From NCBI GenBank assembly GCA_036924085.1, contig JAVGWX010000008.1:54466814-54530813 (forward strand): 64,000 nt of DNA, in the 5' to 3' direction. The notes beneath the pieces were generated by a model that was not told the DNA's origin, searched no databases, and saw only the letters and a list, made by a program, of their open reading frames with translations. The translations under genes and the position numbers were made by a program. Shown here in pieces: positions 34,990-46,284 of this stretch (position 1 is the stretch's first letter; the number at the start of each line of letters is the position of its first letter). This DNA is from Ariolimax columbianus. Lineage: Eukaryota; Mollusca; Gastropoda; Stylommatophora; Arionidae.

Positions 34990-35290
34990 GCATGGTAAAA
35001 AAAACTTTACGTCTTTATACTGGTTTAGAAAGAGTCTGTATACTGATTTAGAAAGAGTCTGTGTTCAACCAGTTTCACTTGCATTTCCTTGCTCTAACAG
35101 CTATGCGCATTCAATCTATTCTTAAATGCATTAATTATCCCTGCCTCCAATACTTCCTGTGGCAATACATTCCAAGCATTCACCCCTCTCTGACTAAAAA
35201 ATATATTTCCTAATACCTAATCTGGACCTTTCTTTGGTTAATGTGTAGCTATGCCCTCTTGTTCTTGTAGGTGGTTGTATTTTTAACAAA
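34990..35290 (-). pseudogene. LINE 3' end (CR1/L2-like C-terminus)
   Basis: On the minus strand, YTLTKERSRLGIRKYIFSQ-like, then RGVNAWNVLPQEVLEAGI and FKNRLNAHSC. This is the conserved C-terminus of CR1/L2-like ORF2, better preserved than the copy at 16190-16405, with which it shares the downstream agactctttct segment. Confidence 0.75.
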
Positions 35291-35639
35291 AGTTTGAACA
35301 AAAGTAAGATACAGTGGCAAAGATATAGATAGTGAAGCAACAAATAGGTGAAATAAAGTTAGAATAAATACTGATATTTGGACAAGGCTACAATAAAACC
35401 GGAGATAAATGATCACTGAAAATTTAAACAATACACATCACAAAACACTTTGATCAATCACAGAATGAAACTCAACAAACAATCAAAATAACCAAGTACT
35501 CTTTAGAAAATCAATTATTGAAAGCTGATATTGAAATGGCGCTTTTTGGAAATGTTAGACAGTGAAACACCCTTCCTAAATCTGTCTATATCCTGGGCCA
35601 AAACTGAAGTTCAGAACCTCATTTCCGACACAGCACCAC

Positions 35640-36255
35640 AGGGTATTGAAACTCAAGGGTCATACTGCGGAGGGAACCAATGTATTAATCTATCTCGGTA
35701 GCATGATATCATCCGGTGGGTACAGTGATCCCGATATGACAAGGGGGATCGGACTATGCACAACCTCTGACGTGTGTGGAGTAATGGCAAGATCTCCCTT
35801 AAGAAAAAATTTGCATCTACCAGTCCTGCGTGGTTCCAGTTCTGCTTTACAGCTCCAAAACAGTGCTGAAACATGACATGTCGAGACTGAAAGCCTTTCA
35901 CATGCGCAGTCAGCGGCGTATCCTAGGCATCCGATGGCATGACTACATCCGCAACGTGGAGGTCTCTTCTAAAACAGGCCTCCATCCAACCTTAGAAACA
36001 CTTGACCAGCACTGAGTTTCTATGTTTGTTCATGTTGTACGGCTGGACCAGGAAACCCTACACAAGTCGTTCCTCAGTACCAAAAGTCTTCCCCTGACCG
36101 GCTGGAGGTGCAGAAGAGGCCGTCCCCGAACAGTATGACTCCAGCAAGTAGCAACCTCCTCCTCCACCCTGGACGAGGCCTGGAACCCCGCCACAGCTAT
36201 AGGTCATGGATGTGGCCAACCGACGCAAAAGTGTCTCAGACGCTTATGAAAAAAT
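35640..36255 (+). pseudogene. LINE RT C-terminal fragment
   Basis: TNVLIYLGSMISSGGYSDPD (35670), then MSRLKAFHMRSQRRILGIRW and HDYIRNVEVSSKTGLHP, and RCRRGRPRTV near 36110. It ends in a (TTA)n tail at 36254-36270, which is typical of RTE-like LINEs. Three frames are used. Confidence 0.75.
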
Positions 36256-36295
36256 TATTATTATTATTAATATTGAATGAACAAAGTGTACTAAC

Positions 36296-36435
36296 CAGCT
36301 TGATTATTTTAATTAACACCCAGTTGTTTGTGGAGGTAGTCATCAACTTAAAGAACAGAGGAGCCAAGGACAAATAGTTCTTTGGGTTCTTGCGTGCAAG
36401 TTCACAAATAACATTCACAGCAGCTGACTGTACCC
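36296..36435 (-). CDS. AP3D1: AP3D1 exon (140 nt)
   Basis: Two nt completing Gly, then VQSAAVNVICELARKNPKNY and LSLAPLFFKLMTTSTNNWVL, ending IKIIKL. The acceptor is cattccag and the donor is GTTAGTAC. A (TAA)n LINE tail begins only about 25 bp downstream of the donor. Confidence 0.97.
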
Positions 36436-36888
36436 CTGGAATGGAGAAAAAGTTTCAAGAGAAGGCCTAAAAATAACATATTTTCAATGTACTTTTACAG
36501 AATAAAAAGAATTAGCAACTGTAGTAAAACTCAATGCCAATTAAGGCTGAAATACAACGTCTGTTCAAACAGTTGCAGAACATTTTTATTTAACCATGTG
36601 GTCTTCTAAATAGTTCCCTTTTCTATAAATTCATCGCCCTGAACGTCATTTCTTCTGGAAACAGTCCTGGTAAGCATTTCGAGGATCATACGTAGATCTG
36701 TCCGCAAAAATTCGCTTAATTTCTAAAATTATCTGAAATTGTTGTTATTTGGAGCCGTATTTCAGTTGGGAAATAGAAAAATAGTCTGCTGTGACCAACC
36801 TAAGTGAGAAGGATGGGCTTCAGTACCCCGCTTCTCTTTGTTCTGCCACCAAATCCAGAATGAGCAGTGATGTGTGGGCTGGTACATT

Positions 36889-37828
36889 GTCATGGGGCTG
36901 GTACATTGTGCTGGTACATTGTCATGGGGCTGGTACATTGTCATTCGGCTGGTACATTGTGCTAGTGCTGGTACATTGTCATGTAGCTGGTACATTGTCA
37001 TGGGGCTGGTACATTGTGCTGGTACATTGTCATGGAGCTGGTACATTGTCATGGGGCTGGTACATTGTCATGGAGCTGGTACATTGTGCTAGTGCTGGTA
37101 CATTGTCATGGAGCTGGTACATTGTCATGGGGCTGGTACATTGTGCTGGTACATTGTCATGGAGCTGGTACATTGTCATGGAGCTGGTACATTGTCATGG
37201 GGCTGGTACATTGTGCTGGTACATTGTGCTGGTACATTGTCATGGAGCTGGTACATTGTCATTGGGCTGGTACATTGTGCTAGTGCTGGTACATTGTCAT
37301 GGAGCTGGTTCATTGTCATGGGGCTGGTACATTGTGCTGGTACATTGTGCTGGTACATTGTCATGGAGCTGGTACATTGTCATGGGGCTGGTACATTGTG
37401 CTGGTACATTGTCATGGAGCTGGTACATTGTCATGGGGCTGGTACATTGTCATGGAGCTGGTACATTGTCATGGGGCTAGTACATTGTCATGGGGCTGGT
37501 ACATTGTCATGGGGCTGGTACATTGTCATGGGGCTGGTACATTGTCATGGGGCTGGTACATTGTCATGGTGCTGGTACATTGTCATGGAGCTGGTACATT
37601 GTCATGGGGCTGGTACATTGTCATGGAGCTGGTACATTGTCATGGGGCTGGTACATTGTCATGGGGCTGGTACATTCTGATGGTGCTGGTACATTGTGCT
37701 GGGGCTGGTACATTGTGCTGGTACATTGTCATGGGGCTGGTACATTGTGCTGGTACATTGTCATGGAGCTGGTACATTGTCATGGTGCTGGTACATTGTC
37801 ATGGGGCTGGTACATTGTCATGGGGTTG
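36889..37828 (+). repeat. 19-bp minisatellite with 13-bp short units
   Basis: Units gctggtacattgtcatggg (19 bp), gctggtacattgtcatgga, and a 13-bp short form gctggtacattgt; about 50 units in all. Three units are 57 bp, so every frame on both strands can stay open (up to 229 codons of GTLSWGWYIV-like repeats). Not genes. Confidence 0.96.
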
Positions 37829-37834
37829 AAGAAG

Positions 37835-38105
37835 GATTGATGTGAGCTGACTTGCAGACCGATCGTCTCTGAATAGCCTCATCTATTCTTGATGCCTCAT
37901 CTCTCTGAGCACCCACAGCAATAGTGCTGCGCCAGTCTGTGCAATTGATGGCGATTCTTTCCCAATCATCATGGTTAATACAGCACTGGATCAGTGATCT
38001 CTTAAGTGTTTCCTTGTACCTTTCCCGCTGCCTACCACTTGCTCTCTTGCCATTTTGGAGTTCACCATAGAGCAGCTCTTTTGGTAGACATGCGTACCAC
38101 ATGGC
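37835..38105 (-). pseudogene. LINE RT C-terminal fragment
   Basis: KELLYGELQNGKRASGRQRE, then RYKETLKRSLIQCCINHDDW and RSTIAVGAQRDEASRIDEAI. This is the familiar end of the C2H2-finger LINE class before its finger. It lies within the mariner. Confidence 0.8.
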
Positions 38106-38444
38106 CAGACCATCTGTTGACTACCGACGATCCTAAAAGCACTTAAACCATTAGTAATATACACATAAGACTCATGCACTGATTCCATAAACTCGTTTTA
38201 ACATGTCATGAGTCTCTGTGAATGTCTTCCCAAGCTTGAAGCAAAACTTGCCCATTCCCTGTTCATGATATTCAGACATCTTGAGAAGCACAAAACACAA
38301 TCAATCTGCACACACGTAAACAATCACAACAAAATGCAGGAAATGGCAAGTTACTTGAGCAAGTCATCTCTTGGCAGAGCCACTTATTGGAAACCTGCTT
38401 GGAATTTTGTAAGTTCTGTAACTTTTTGAACAGACCTCACACAA

Positions 38445-38922
38445 GAAAAGTTAATATACAGTTTGAATGATAACAGCTACAGTTGTGTACAAACTGATTT
38501 TCATTGAACTTAGTTCTATGTGCTTATTTGTTTGTCTGGGGACATACGTTAAAACTCATTAAGGCCTGTTTTTTTTACATTGTTTTCTCCCTTATCCCCT
38601 TGGGGTGTTTAGGTTATCAACCAATCCTCTGCAAGCAGTCCCCAGCCCCTGTGATATTTTCTAATTCTTTCCAGCCTCCCACCATCCATCCTACATCATC
38701 CTTTAGATCTATTCTACTTTTGCCTGCCACTCTCCTCCCTCATGACACACATCGCCTGGCAACACCAGATGCACCTTCGCAGTGCATGGCATATTCTGTG
38801 CCAACCTCCTCCAAAGAATTTCTGCTCAATTTGCCATCCCCGATCCCATAAGCTTTAGACTGCCAACCTGTCGGACAACTGCAGGTCCAGAATTCCCCCC
38901 AGGGACCTGTTCACAAATGCAT
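38445..38922. other. Unclassified sequence left of the rDNA-LINE unit
   Basis: CT-rich in part. From about 38857 a plus frame is open into the 13-bp target site; skipping the 7-kb insert, the same frame stays open to about 46050. This suggests an older element was split by the insertion. I cannot name the product. Confidence 0.4.
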
Positions 38923-38935
38923 ACAATCTCCCAAC

Positions 38936-39573
38936 TATCTGGGGCTAGTCTCTCGGTGGCTCGATTGGCTCGCATCCAGTTTTCGTACAGTGATCTCAGT
39001 CCCGCCAGGCGGAGTGAGAGTGCGGCTTGCCTACCAAGCTCGCCCGCCTCTCCCCAGCACTCCAGCAGGACCAATTTGGTGGAGTCGTACCGCTGGCAAC
39101 GGTGCGTTACTGTAATCCGTATCGAGAAGCTTTGTCAGTCCGTGTTGTTCGCCGAAGGCTAGCGCGTATAGCCAATCTCGACAGTTCGTCTCGCTTGAGG
39201 TCCTTCTCTCGCAATGAGCTTGGGACCTGCAAATGGAAAGCAGGAATCGTGTCTAAAGGCCCTGTCCTCGCCCGACCAACCGATCGGAGAAGGGCAGGCC
39301 GGCAGGCAAAAATCGTCTCCAGTCCGAGTGAAAATCATCGCCGGGGCCATTGGGATCCGTTCTGCACAGAGCGCTGCCATCCCTCCCCGAACGAGCCCGG
39401 TCGGTCAATTGGTGTGCGTACGGTGGAACCCCTGCCAGGCGGTCCATAGTCGACAGAGTGAGGGACGGAACAACCATCCGTCCGTCAGTCGGTCCCTGCG
39501 GCCGTCCTAGAGAGGCGTTTTACACATCCATCCTTCGCCGACCGGTGTGTGTGGTTCGTCCGTCTCCGACAGA
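38936..39573 (+). other. Putative 5' external transcribed spacer of rDNA origin
   Basis: GC- and CpG-rich, unlike the flanks, and ends exactly where the 18S-like sequence begins (ctccgacaga, then tatctggttgatcctgcc). Position and composition suggest rDNA 5' ETS, possibly including the promoter side, but spacers are not conserved and I cannot verify it. Open frames here are by-products of the high GC. Confidence 0.5.
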
Positions 39574-40806
39574 TATCTGGTTGATCCTGCCAGTAGTCAT
39601 ATGCTTGTCTGAAAGATTAAGCCATGCATGTCTAAGTTCACACTGTCTCACGGTGAAACCGCGAATGGCTCATTAAATCAGTCGAGGTTCCTTAGATGAC
39701 ACGATCCTACTTGGATAACTGGCAATTCTAGAGCTAATACATGCTTACCAAGCTCCGACCCTCGCGAAAAGAGCGCTTTTATTAGTTCAAAACCAATCGT
39801 CGTTTCCCCTTGCGGGGTTGCGGCATCCCCACTGGTGACTCAGGATAACTTTGTGCTGATCGCATGGCCTCATGTGCCAGCGACGCATCTTTCAAATATC
39901 TGCCCTATCAAATGTCGATGGTACGTGACATGCCTACCATGTTTGTAACAGGTAACGGGGAATCAGGGTTCGATTCCGGAGAGGGAGCATGAGAAACGGC
40001 TACCACATCTAAGAAAGGCAGCAGGCGCGCAACTTACCCACTCCCGCCACGAGGAGGTAGTGACGAAAAATAACAGTACGGGACTCTTTCGAGGCCTCGT
40101 AATTGGAATGAGTACACTTTAAACCCTTTAACGAGGATCTATTGGAGGGCAAGTCTGGTGCCAGCAGCCGTGGTAATTCCAGCTCCAATAGCGTATATTA
40201 AAGTTGTTGCAGTTAAAAAGCTCGTAGTTGGATCTCAGGCGCAGGCGGGCGGTCCGGCTCGCGCCGGTTCACTGCCCGTTGTCTCCTGCCCTACCGTCTG
40301 CCGGCTCTCTCCCACGGGTGCTCTTCGCTGAGCGTCCCGGGTGGCCGGCGCGTTTACTTTGAAAAAATTTGAGTGTTCAAAGCAGGCCTCGAATGCCTGA
40401 ATAATGGTGCATGGAATAATGGAACAGGACCTCGGTTCAATTTTGTTGGTTTTCGGAACTGGAGGTAATGATTAACAGGGACAAACTGGGGCATTCGTAT
40501 TGCGGCGTTAGAGGTGAAATTCTTGGATCGCTGCAAGACGAGCTACTGCGAAAGCATTTGTCAAGAATGTTTTCATTAATCAAGAACGAAAGTCAGAGGT
40601 GCGAAGACGATCAGATGCCGTCGTAGTTCTGACCATAAACGATGCCGACTAGCGATACGCAGGAGTTGCTTCGATGACTCTGCAGGCAGCTTTCGGGAAA
40701 CCAAAGTGTTTGGGTTCCGGGGGAAGTATGGTTGCAAAGCTGAAACTTAAAGAAATTGATGGAAGGGCACCACCAGGAGTGGAGCCTGCGGCTTAATTTG
40801 ACTCAA
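39574..40806 (+). rRNA. 18S rRNA pseudogene, 3'-truncated
   Basis: Begins tatctggttgatcctgccag and follows animal 18S to gcttaatttgactcaa, about two thirds of the gene. Universal sites are altered: gccagcagccgtggtaattc has tg where cg is normal, gatcagatgccgtcgtag differs from the usual ataccgtcctag, and gtgaaaccgcgaatggctc differs too. The expansion segment with ggatctcaggcgcaggcggg resembles gastropod 18S. The 3' third, ITS1, 5.8S and ITS2 are absent. Not a functional rRNA gene. Confidence 0.95.
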
Positions 40807-40848
40807 TACGCCAACACTGAAATGAATGACAGGCCGAGAGCACTTTCG

Positions 40849-40980
40849 TTGGGTCTAATGGGGAATGTGTGCTGAAATTAGACCCTCGGAAGACAGGTCA
40901 GTTTTACCCTACTAATGACAGGGCGTTGCTACGGTAATCCTGCTCAATTCGAGAGGAATCGCAGGTCCCAGACACTTGGT
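40849..40980 (+). rRNA. 28S rRNA pseudogene fragment, first copy
   Basis: cgttgggtctaatggggaat through gacaggtcagttttacccta, ctactaatgacagggcgttg and gctcaattcgagaggaatcg matches the conserved late 28S region next to the sarcin-ricin area. Substitutions from the consensus are visible (caattcgagagg for cagtacgagagg). The preceding 42 nt (40807-40848) are not assigned. Confidence 0.88.
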
Positions 40981-41011
40981 CATTGACTGATTAATAGCTC
41001 TCTCTTGATTC
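40981..41011 (+). rRNA. 18S fragment sandwiched between two 28S copies
   Basis: attgactgattaatagctct, ctcttgattcg matches late 18S (usually gatagctctttcttgattc). It comes from the part missing after 40806. It joins the second 28S copy within a shared ttcgttgggtct-like word, which suggests a microhomology switch. Confidence 0.8.
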
Positions 41012-41495
41012 GTTGGGTCTAATAGGGAACGGGTGCAGGTATTAGACCCTCGGAAGCCAGGTCAGTTTTACCCTACTAATGACAGGGCGTTGCTACGGTA
41101 ATCCTGCTCAATTCGAGAGGAATCGCAGGTCTCAGACACTTGGTCCACGCGCTTGGCTGATACGCCAATGGTGCGAGGCTACCATCTGAGGGATTACGGC
41201 CGAACGCCTCTAAGCCCGAATCCCGCCCTGAATCTCAGCACCACTGCGACTGGAGGCAACAATATTGTTGGGACCTGGGGCTCGTGTCTCAACCCGACCC
41301 GGTCGAGCCGCAGAAAGAGGTCTCTGATGTCCCGCCGATCAAAGCGGGCGGGGAGCTGCTCGATATTCACCCCATGCGGCGTTGAGGTGTGAAACCACTA
41401 GCAGAAGACTTAGTTCTCTGTCGGGGTGTCGTAAGCAGTAGAGCAGCCACCTCACTGCGAACTGTTGAGACTCAGCCCTTGATCATGAGATATGT
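41012..41495 (+). rRNA. 28S rRNA pseudogene fragment, second copy (3' terminal region)
   Basis: Repeats the same 130 nt as the first copy and then continues through cgcttggctgatacgccaat, ggtgcgaggctaccatctga and aacgcctctaagcccgaatc to ttgagactcagcccttgatc, close to the normal 3' end of 28S. The two overlapping copies differ at several positions (for example gggaatgtgtgctgaaatta and gggaacgggtgcaggtatta). Confidence 0.9.
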
Positions 41496-42010
41496 CCGCA
41501 CACCAGGCGAATAACATCTCCGTGCCATGATTAAATGCACTCCTGCCTCGCTCTTTACCTCTGTCTGCTATCAGTCATCCCAATGGACGCAGAAGAAATG
41601 CAGGCCAGCGGACATTGCACCTCTGCCCTATTGTGACAACCTCCAAGGTGGCGGGGAATGCTAGGCGCACCATTACTGCAGATGAGCCGAGAAAATAAAG
41701 GGAGCAAGAAGATACCCCACTCACATGCATATGCTACGTTTTTGGCAGGACGTGACGATCCTGGGACAGACACACTGGACTGCCTCTCTTCTGGGATACT
41801 TGAAAAACTAGTACATACAGTCCATCATATCATATCATATCACATCATATCATATCATATCATCTCACCACACCCTATAGACACGAGTGGTGAAGACTCG
41901 ATAGTCCTGCAAGATAACTTCTCTAAGAGAGACAACTCTGACCACAAACAACTGCTGCCTTGCAGATAGGCTGGGGACAGCCAAAGGCTAAGGAGGGCAT
42001 CCCTACAGAA
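41496..42010 (+). other. Leader between 28S fragment and LINE ORF2
   Basis: No product recognised. Contains an (ATCAT)n run at 41821-41867. A 103-codon frame (41658-41969) has no zinc knuckle or other ORF1 sign. Probably the LINE 5' UTR or a remnant of ORF1. Near 42011 the word gcctgttgaattcggatg resembles the family A SINE (gcctgctgaagtcggatg). Confidence 0.4.
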
Positions 42011-42011
42011 A

Positions 42012-45000
42012 TGCCTGTTGAATTCGGATGCACTGGGCCACAGGTTTAACGAAACAGTGCAACGTATATCGCTGTATGATGACGTTACAACCTAACAGAA
42101 AAAAGTATGGTGCTCATCCTGTGGAGTCCCGCCAGGCAGCGAGAGTGCCGGGCCCCACGCCTCGAAGAGGCCCACCCAATGCTACTGGTGGTCACCCACC
42201 CATGTGCTGTGGAGTCAAGGCACAAGGTGATGGGGCAAAAACTATTGACCAAAAACCCAAGACCCTCAGAACACTACAGTGGAATGCGGAGGGAGTCATT
42301 AACAAAAAGCTTTCCCTAACACATCACCTGCATGAAGGCAAGATTGACGTGGCATGTATTCAAGAAACGCTCCTCAACAACAACCACAAATTCTTAATCA
42401 GAGGATACCAGACCTTCCTTCTTGATAGAGAAGGTCACAAAGGAGGGGTTCTGATACTGACACATAACTGCATACTGAGTAGCGCAGTAGCTGTCAATCA
42501 CGACAAGCAGAAATTGTAGAAGTCGACATAATGACACAAGAAACGAAGATCCGCATCTTCAACCTGTATGGCCCACCCAACAAAGACCTGTCGCTCTCGA
42601 GTATGGAAATCAAGGACTCCAGCTGCCTAGCAGTTGGAGACTTCAACAGCCACTCGGATAGATGGGGATATTCGGACACAGACAACAGAGGGGATGAAGT
42701 GGAAGACTGAGAGATAGACACTAATCTCTATCTTATCAATAGGCCAGAGGACAGCCCTAGCTTCTATTCTAGAACATGGCATACCACCTCTACTCCAGAC
42801 TTGGCCTTTTCCACGGTGGATATTCACCACAAAATAGACCGCCAGGTGCTCAACCAATTGGGTAGCAACCACAGGCCAATTAGGCTAGAAACTGATATGG
42901 AAGTAGGCCTACGGGGAGTAAAACCGCTCCCACGTTGGAACTATAAACGAGCCGACTGGGACAGATTTGCAATGCTGACAGATGGGCTGTGTGAAACCAT
43001 CAACACACGGAATAACAATATGAAACCTATGGTGGAAAGCCTAAGCAAAGCAATAATGCAAGCAGCCACCGAAACCATCCCAAGAGGGGCAAGGAAAAAC
43101 TACAAGCCATATTGGAATGATGAACTGCAGAAAGCGGAAGACGAAGTCTCAAATGCTAGGAACATTGCAGAGAGAGAACAATCTATGGAGGCAAATATCG
43201 CCCTCAAGGCTATCACGGCGAAATACAAAAAGAACACTAAACCAAATAACAAGAGACAGCTGGAAAAACAAAACAGAAAGCCTCAATTTAGATAAAGAAG
43301 GGAACAAACTATGGAAGTTAGTCAGAGCCATGAATGATGAAACACCATCAAATAAACAAATTACCATCAAGCAGGGCGACAACATGCTTACTGGAAAAAA
43401 AGCAGCAAATGCCTTTGTAGAACATTATGCCAGAGCAAACCACATTGATGTCCCTACAGGCAGGCATACAGACATTAGTGAAGAACAAAAGAGCCACGAC
43501 AACATCAATATGGCACCAGAGGAGCACATGATGGCAAAACCAACAATGAATGAAATGGAAGAGGCCATGAGAACTTTAAAGAAAAAGAAATCGCCTGGAA
43601 AAGATGGGGTAACAAACGAAATGCTGATGGGGTTGGGCCAAACAGCAAAGAGGAAGATACTATCAGTCCTGAACCAAAGCTGGAAAAGGGGAATTGTACC
43701 GCAGGCATGGAAAGACGCTGTACTTATACCAGTACCAAAGAAAGAAAAAGATAGAACAGATCCAAATGGATACAGGCCCATCAGTCTACTGAGCTGTGTA
43801 GGAAAACTGATGGAGCATATGATAAACACCAAACTGATGTGGCATCTGGAAGAAAAACACATACTAATTCCACGGCAAGCAGGTTTTAGACAGCATAGAT
43901 CCACTAATGACCAGATCACTCTCATAGCCCAGGAAATAGAAGATGCTTACCAGGAGAAAAAACACACAGTAGCAGTTTGGGTGAATTTAGAGAAGGCATT
44001 TGCCAAGGTGTGGAAAGAGGGACTTTAAGTCAAGCTACGAAGAAGTGAAGTTTGTGGGAAAATGTACAGATGGATCAGCCACTACCTCGAAAACAGAACA
44101 GCCAGAGTTCAAGTACAAGGGCAGATGAGCAAAAAGGTGACACTGGAGCAAGGAGTACCTCAAGGGGGAGTGCTGTCACCCACACGTTTCCTGGTTTATA
44201 TAAACAACATCACAGAGAATATACCAAGAAGAGTCCATAGCTCAATGTTTGCAGACGATCTGGCTATGTGGACCTCTGAAAAAAATCTCACCATAGCAAG
44301 CAATCAGATGCAGCAGGCCCTAACATCGATGGAGGAGTGGGAAAACTCATGGCTGGTCAAAATAAATGAGGAAAAAATTACATGTACGATATTCTCGCTT
44401 TCAAATAAACCCCAGAACACCAAAATAAGTCTTAACGGCAAATATCTGCGGCAAAACGACAACCCAAACTACCTGAGAGTCACATTTGATCGGCGCATGA
44501 CATGGAAAAGTCAGATCGAGAGAAACCGAATGAGAGCCAGACAAAGAATGGCAATCATGAGGAAACTTGCTGGCACAAGCTGGGGATCAGACGAAAGTAT
44601 ACTAAAGAAATTGTACACTGGAAGAGTGAGACCAGTTCTCGAGTATGGCATTGCGGCATGGACAACATCAGCAAAGGCAAACTTTGATAAAATTAGCAAA
44701 CTTCAAAACCAAGCCATGAGAGTTATAACAGGAGGCATGAAGTCAACGCCAATTGTAGAACTGAAAAGATTACAAATCTGCAATCCATGACCGACAGAAG
44801 AGACTGCAGAGCCCAGCAGCAAGCAGAGAAACTCAGAAGACTGACAAACCATCCAATGCATCAGAGACTAAATAGATTTGGAAATGGGAAACTAAAGCGG
44901 AGAAACTTTGCAGAAATAGCCAAAGCAAAGATGAGCGAAGACCCTATGAACACATTAACACCAAAGCCCATCCCTACTGTACGCAAACCTACCTGGAAGC

Positions 45001-45947
45001 AGCATATCATTCCGGAGGTGGTAGAAAATATACCAGGTATTGGAAACAAGAACAGCCAGATTGAAAAAGAAAGAAGAGACATAACCCTGAGGTACATGAC
45101 GAAAAACTACCCAAGCATGGACTGGACCCATGCATACAACGACGGTTCTGTAACAAACACAACACAGAACGGAGGGGCAGGGGTATTCCCGAGCCTAACA
45201 AATGGTAGAAAAATAACACTGTCAGTGGCAACTGGAAAATTCTCAAACAATTTCAGAGCGAAGGCAGAGGCACTGAGGGTTGCAGTAGAAGCAATGCTGA
45301 CAGGTGAAAGCAATGAAAGCCAGATAGTCCTGTTTACAGATGCCCTGGCCGTAGTCACAGCACTAAAAAGCCAGAACAATACAGAACTTAATGATTTAAG
45401 TGCAGTACTCTGTCAACTATGTCAGCAGTCCGCACCAAAAAGAGTTGTGGTACAGTGGGTTCCATCCCACTGTAACATCCAAGGCAACGAGGAGGCAGAC
45501 AGACTGGCAAAAGAAGGTGCAAGACTACCACAACCAGATTCTAGTGTGACCTACGAAGAGTCCAAAAGGCTTATTAGGGCCAGATACATGGCCAAATAGG
45601 AAACAGAACATACTGGCTACACAAAAAAATGATGCCTATTACCAGTTGAACAGAAGAGAGCAGGTCGTGGTCTTCAGACTCCGCACAGGCCACAACAGAC
45701 TGAGGTACCACCTATTCAATAAACTGTAGATAGGTGGCACTGACGAATGCACTTGTGGTACTGGGAAAATGACCGCTGAACATCTGCTGCAAAACTGCCC
45801 GACATACGAGGACCAGAGAAAGCATACGTGGCCATCGCCAGTGGCAACACTAGACAAGCAAGCTCTAATAGTGTCGACAGCCTCAAGATGACCGCTGCTT
45901 TTTTAGAAAAAATACAGGTTGACGTTTGACAGCGTACGAAGAAGAAG
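42012..45947 (+). pseudogene. LINE ORF2: APE endonuclease, RT, RNase H, zinc knuckle; multiply broken
   Basis: Domains in order on the plus strand. The APE-type endonuclease runs from about 42270 to 42900: TLRTLQWNAEGVINKKL, then CIQETLL with the catalytic Glu, VGDFNSHSDRWGY, TPDLAFSTVDI and GSNHRPI. A linker follows (WNYKRADWDRF). RT runs from 43320 to 44500: KKKSPGKDGVTNEMLMGLG, PNGYRPISLLSCVGKLME, QGGVLSPTRFLVYINN and MFADDLAMWTS with the FADD catalytic pair. RNase H is at 45115-45600 (AYNDGSVTNT; here Tyr-Asn-Asp instead of Tyr-Thr-Asp). The zinc knuckle is CTCGTGKMTAEHLLQNC near 45750. Breaks: frameshifts near 42520, 43290, 44025 and 44785, and stops at 42708, 45597 and 45727. It cannot make a complete protein. 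Confidence 0.93.
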
Positions 45948-45960
45948 ACAATCTCCCAAC

Positions 45961-46284
45961 ACTGAGTTTTGCCATTCGCCACACCTCCACTTCCTCCCGA
46001 GAAGGATTGACCCTATGTGGGAGCTGCAGACCTCCAGCCTGGCATGCACCTTGATCACTCTAGAGCTCTAAATGGTTTTCAACAAAGGCCACTCCTGTTC
46101 CCCTCATCATTGTCTCTAAATGGGGAGTGAAATCATAACCTAACTTGCACACTTCTCATGACTACAAGGGCAATCAATCTCTATTTCTCAAATCTATCAA
46201 GAGGACACCAGTAATGGGAAAAGGCTAGTACTTATATCGTCTTTTTTTATGACCAGGTTGAGAGGAAATTGACATCCGTCCAAG
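45961..46284. other. Unclassified sequence right of the rDNA-LINE unit
   Basis: The frame that is open before the target site (38857-38922) continues here to about 46050 if the insert is removed. No known product. It then becomes AT-rich. Confidence 0.35.

Larger units (their letters stand above)
36556..38440 (-). mobile_element. Mariner-like transposon, disrupted by a LINE piece and a minisatellite
   Basis: Left end acgtctgttcaaacagttgc and right end gtaactttttgaacagacct are inverted partners. Minus-strand coding at 38320-38170 gives MSEYHEQGMGKFCFKLGKTF then ETHDMLKRVYG, a classical mariner N-terminus. Near 36690-36610 the C-terminus reads AYQDCFQKK and KGNYLED. Between them lie a LINE fragment (37835-38105) and a 19-bp minisatellite, and the catalytic core is lost. 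The target TA is not clean at the right side. Confidence 0.75.
38936..45947 (+). mobile_element. 7.0-kb retrotransposed unit: rDNA-derived leader plus LINE
   Basis: The exact 13-bp repeat acaatctcccaac lies at 38923-38935 and 45948-45960, the second copy immediately after the LINE GAA tail. Two other insertions of this LINE family in the window also have 10-13 bp duplications right after the GAA tail (4817-5734, 7224-7428). The simplest reading is that the whole interval inserted once. Order: GC-rich spacer (38936-39573), 18S-like (39574-40806), 28S/18S mosaic (40849-41495), unknown leader (41496-42010), LINE ORF2 and tail (42012-45947). All parts are on the plus strand. Confidence 0.8.

Noticed and set aside
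36791..37840. ORFs up to 229 codons on both strands with Trp/Gly-rich repeats
   Set aside because: Explained by the 19-bp minisatellite, whose three-unit period is 57 bp.
39027..39676. ORFs of 98-140 codons in the GC-rich spacer
   Set aside because: Overlapping open frames in three frames and on both strands are expected from high GC; they run into 18S sequence.
39574..41495. A functional rDNA unit
   Set aside because: The 18S lacks its 3' third, universal sites are mutated, 5.8S and ITS are missing, and 28S is duplicated and scrambled.
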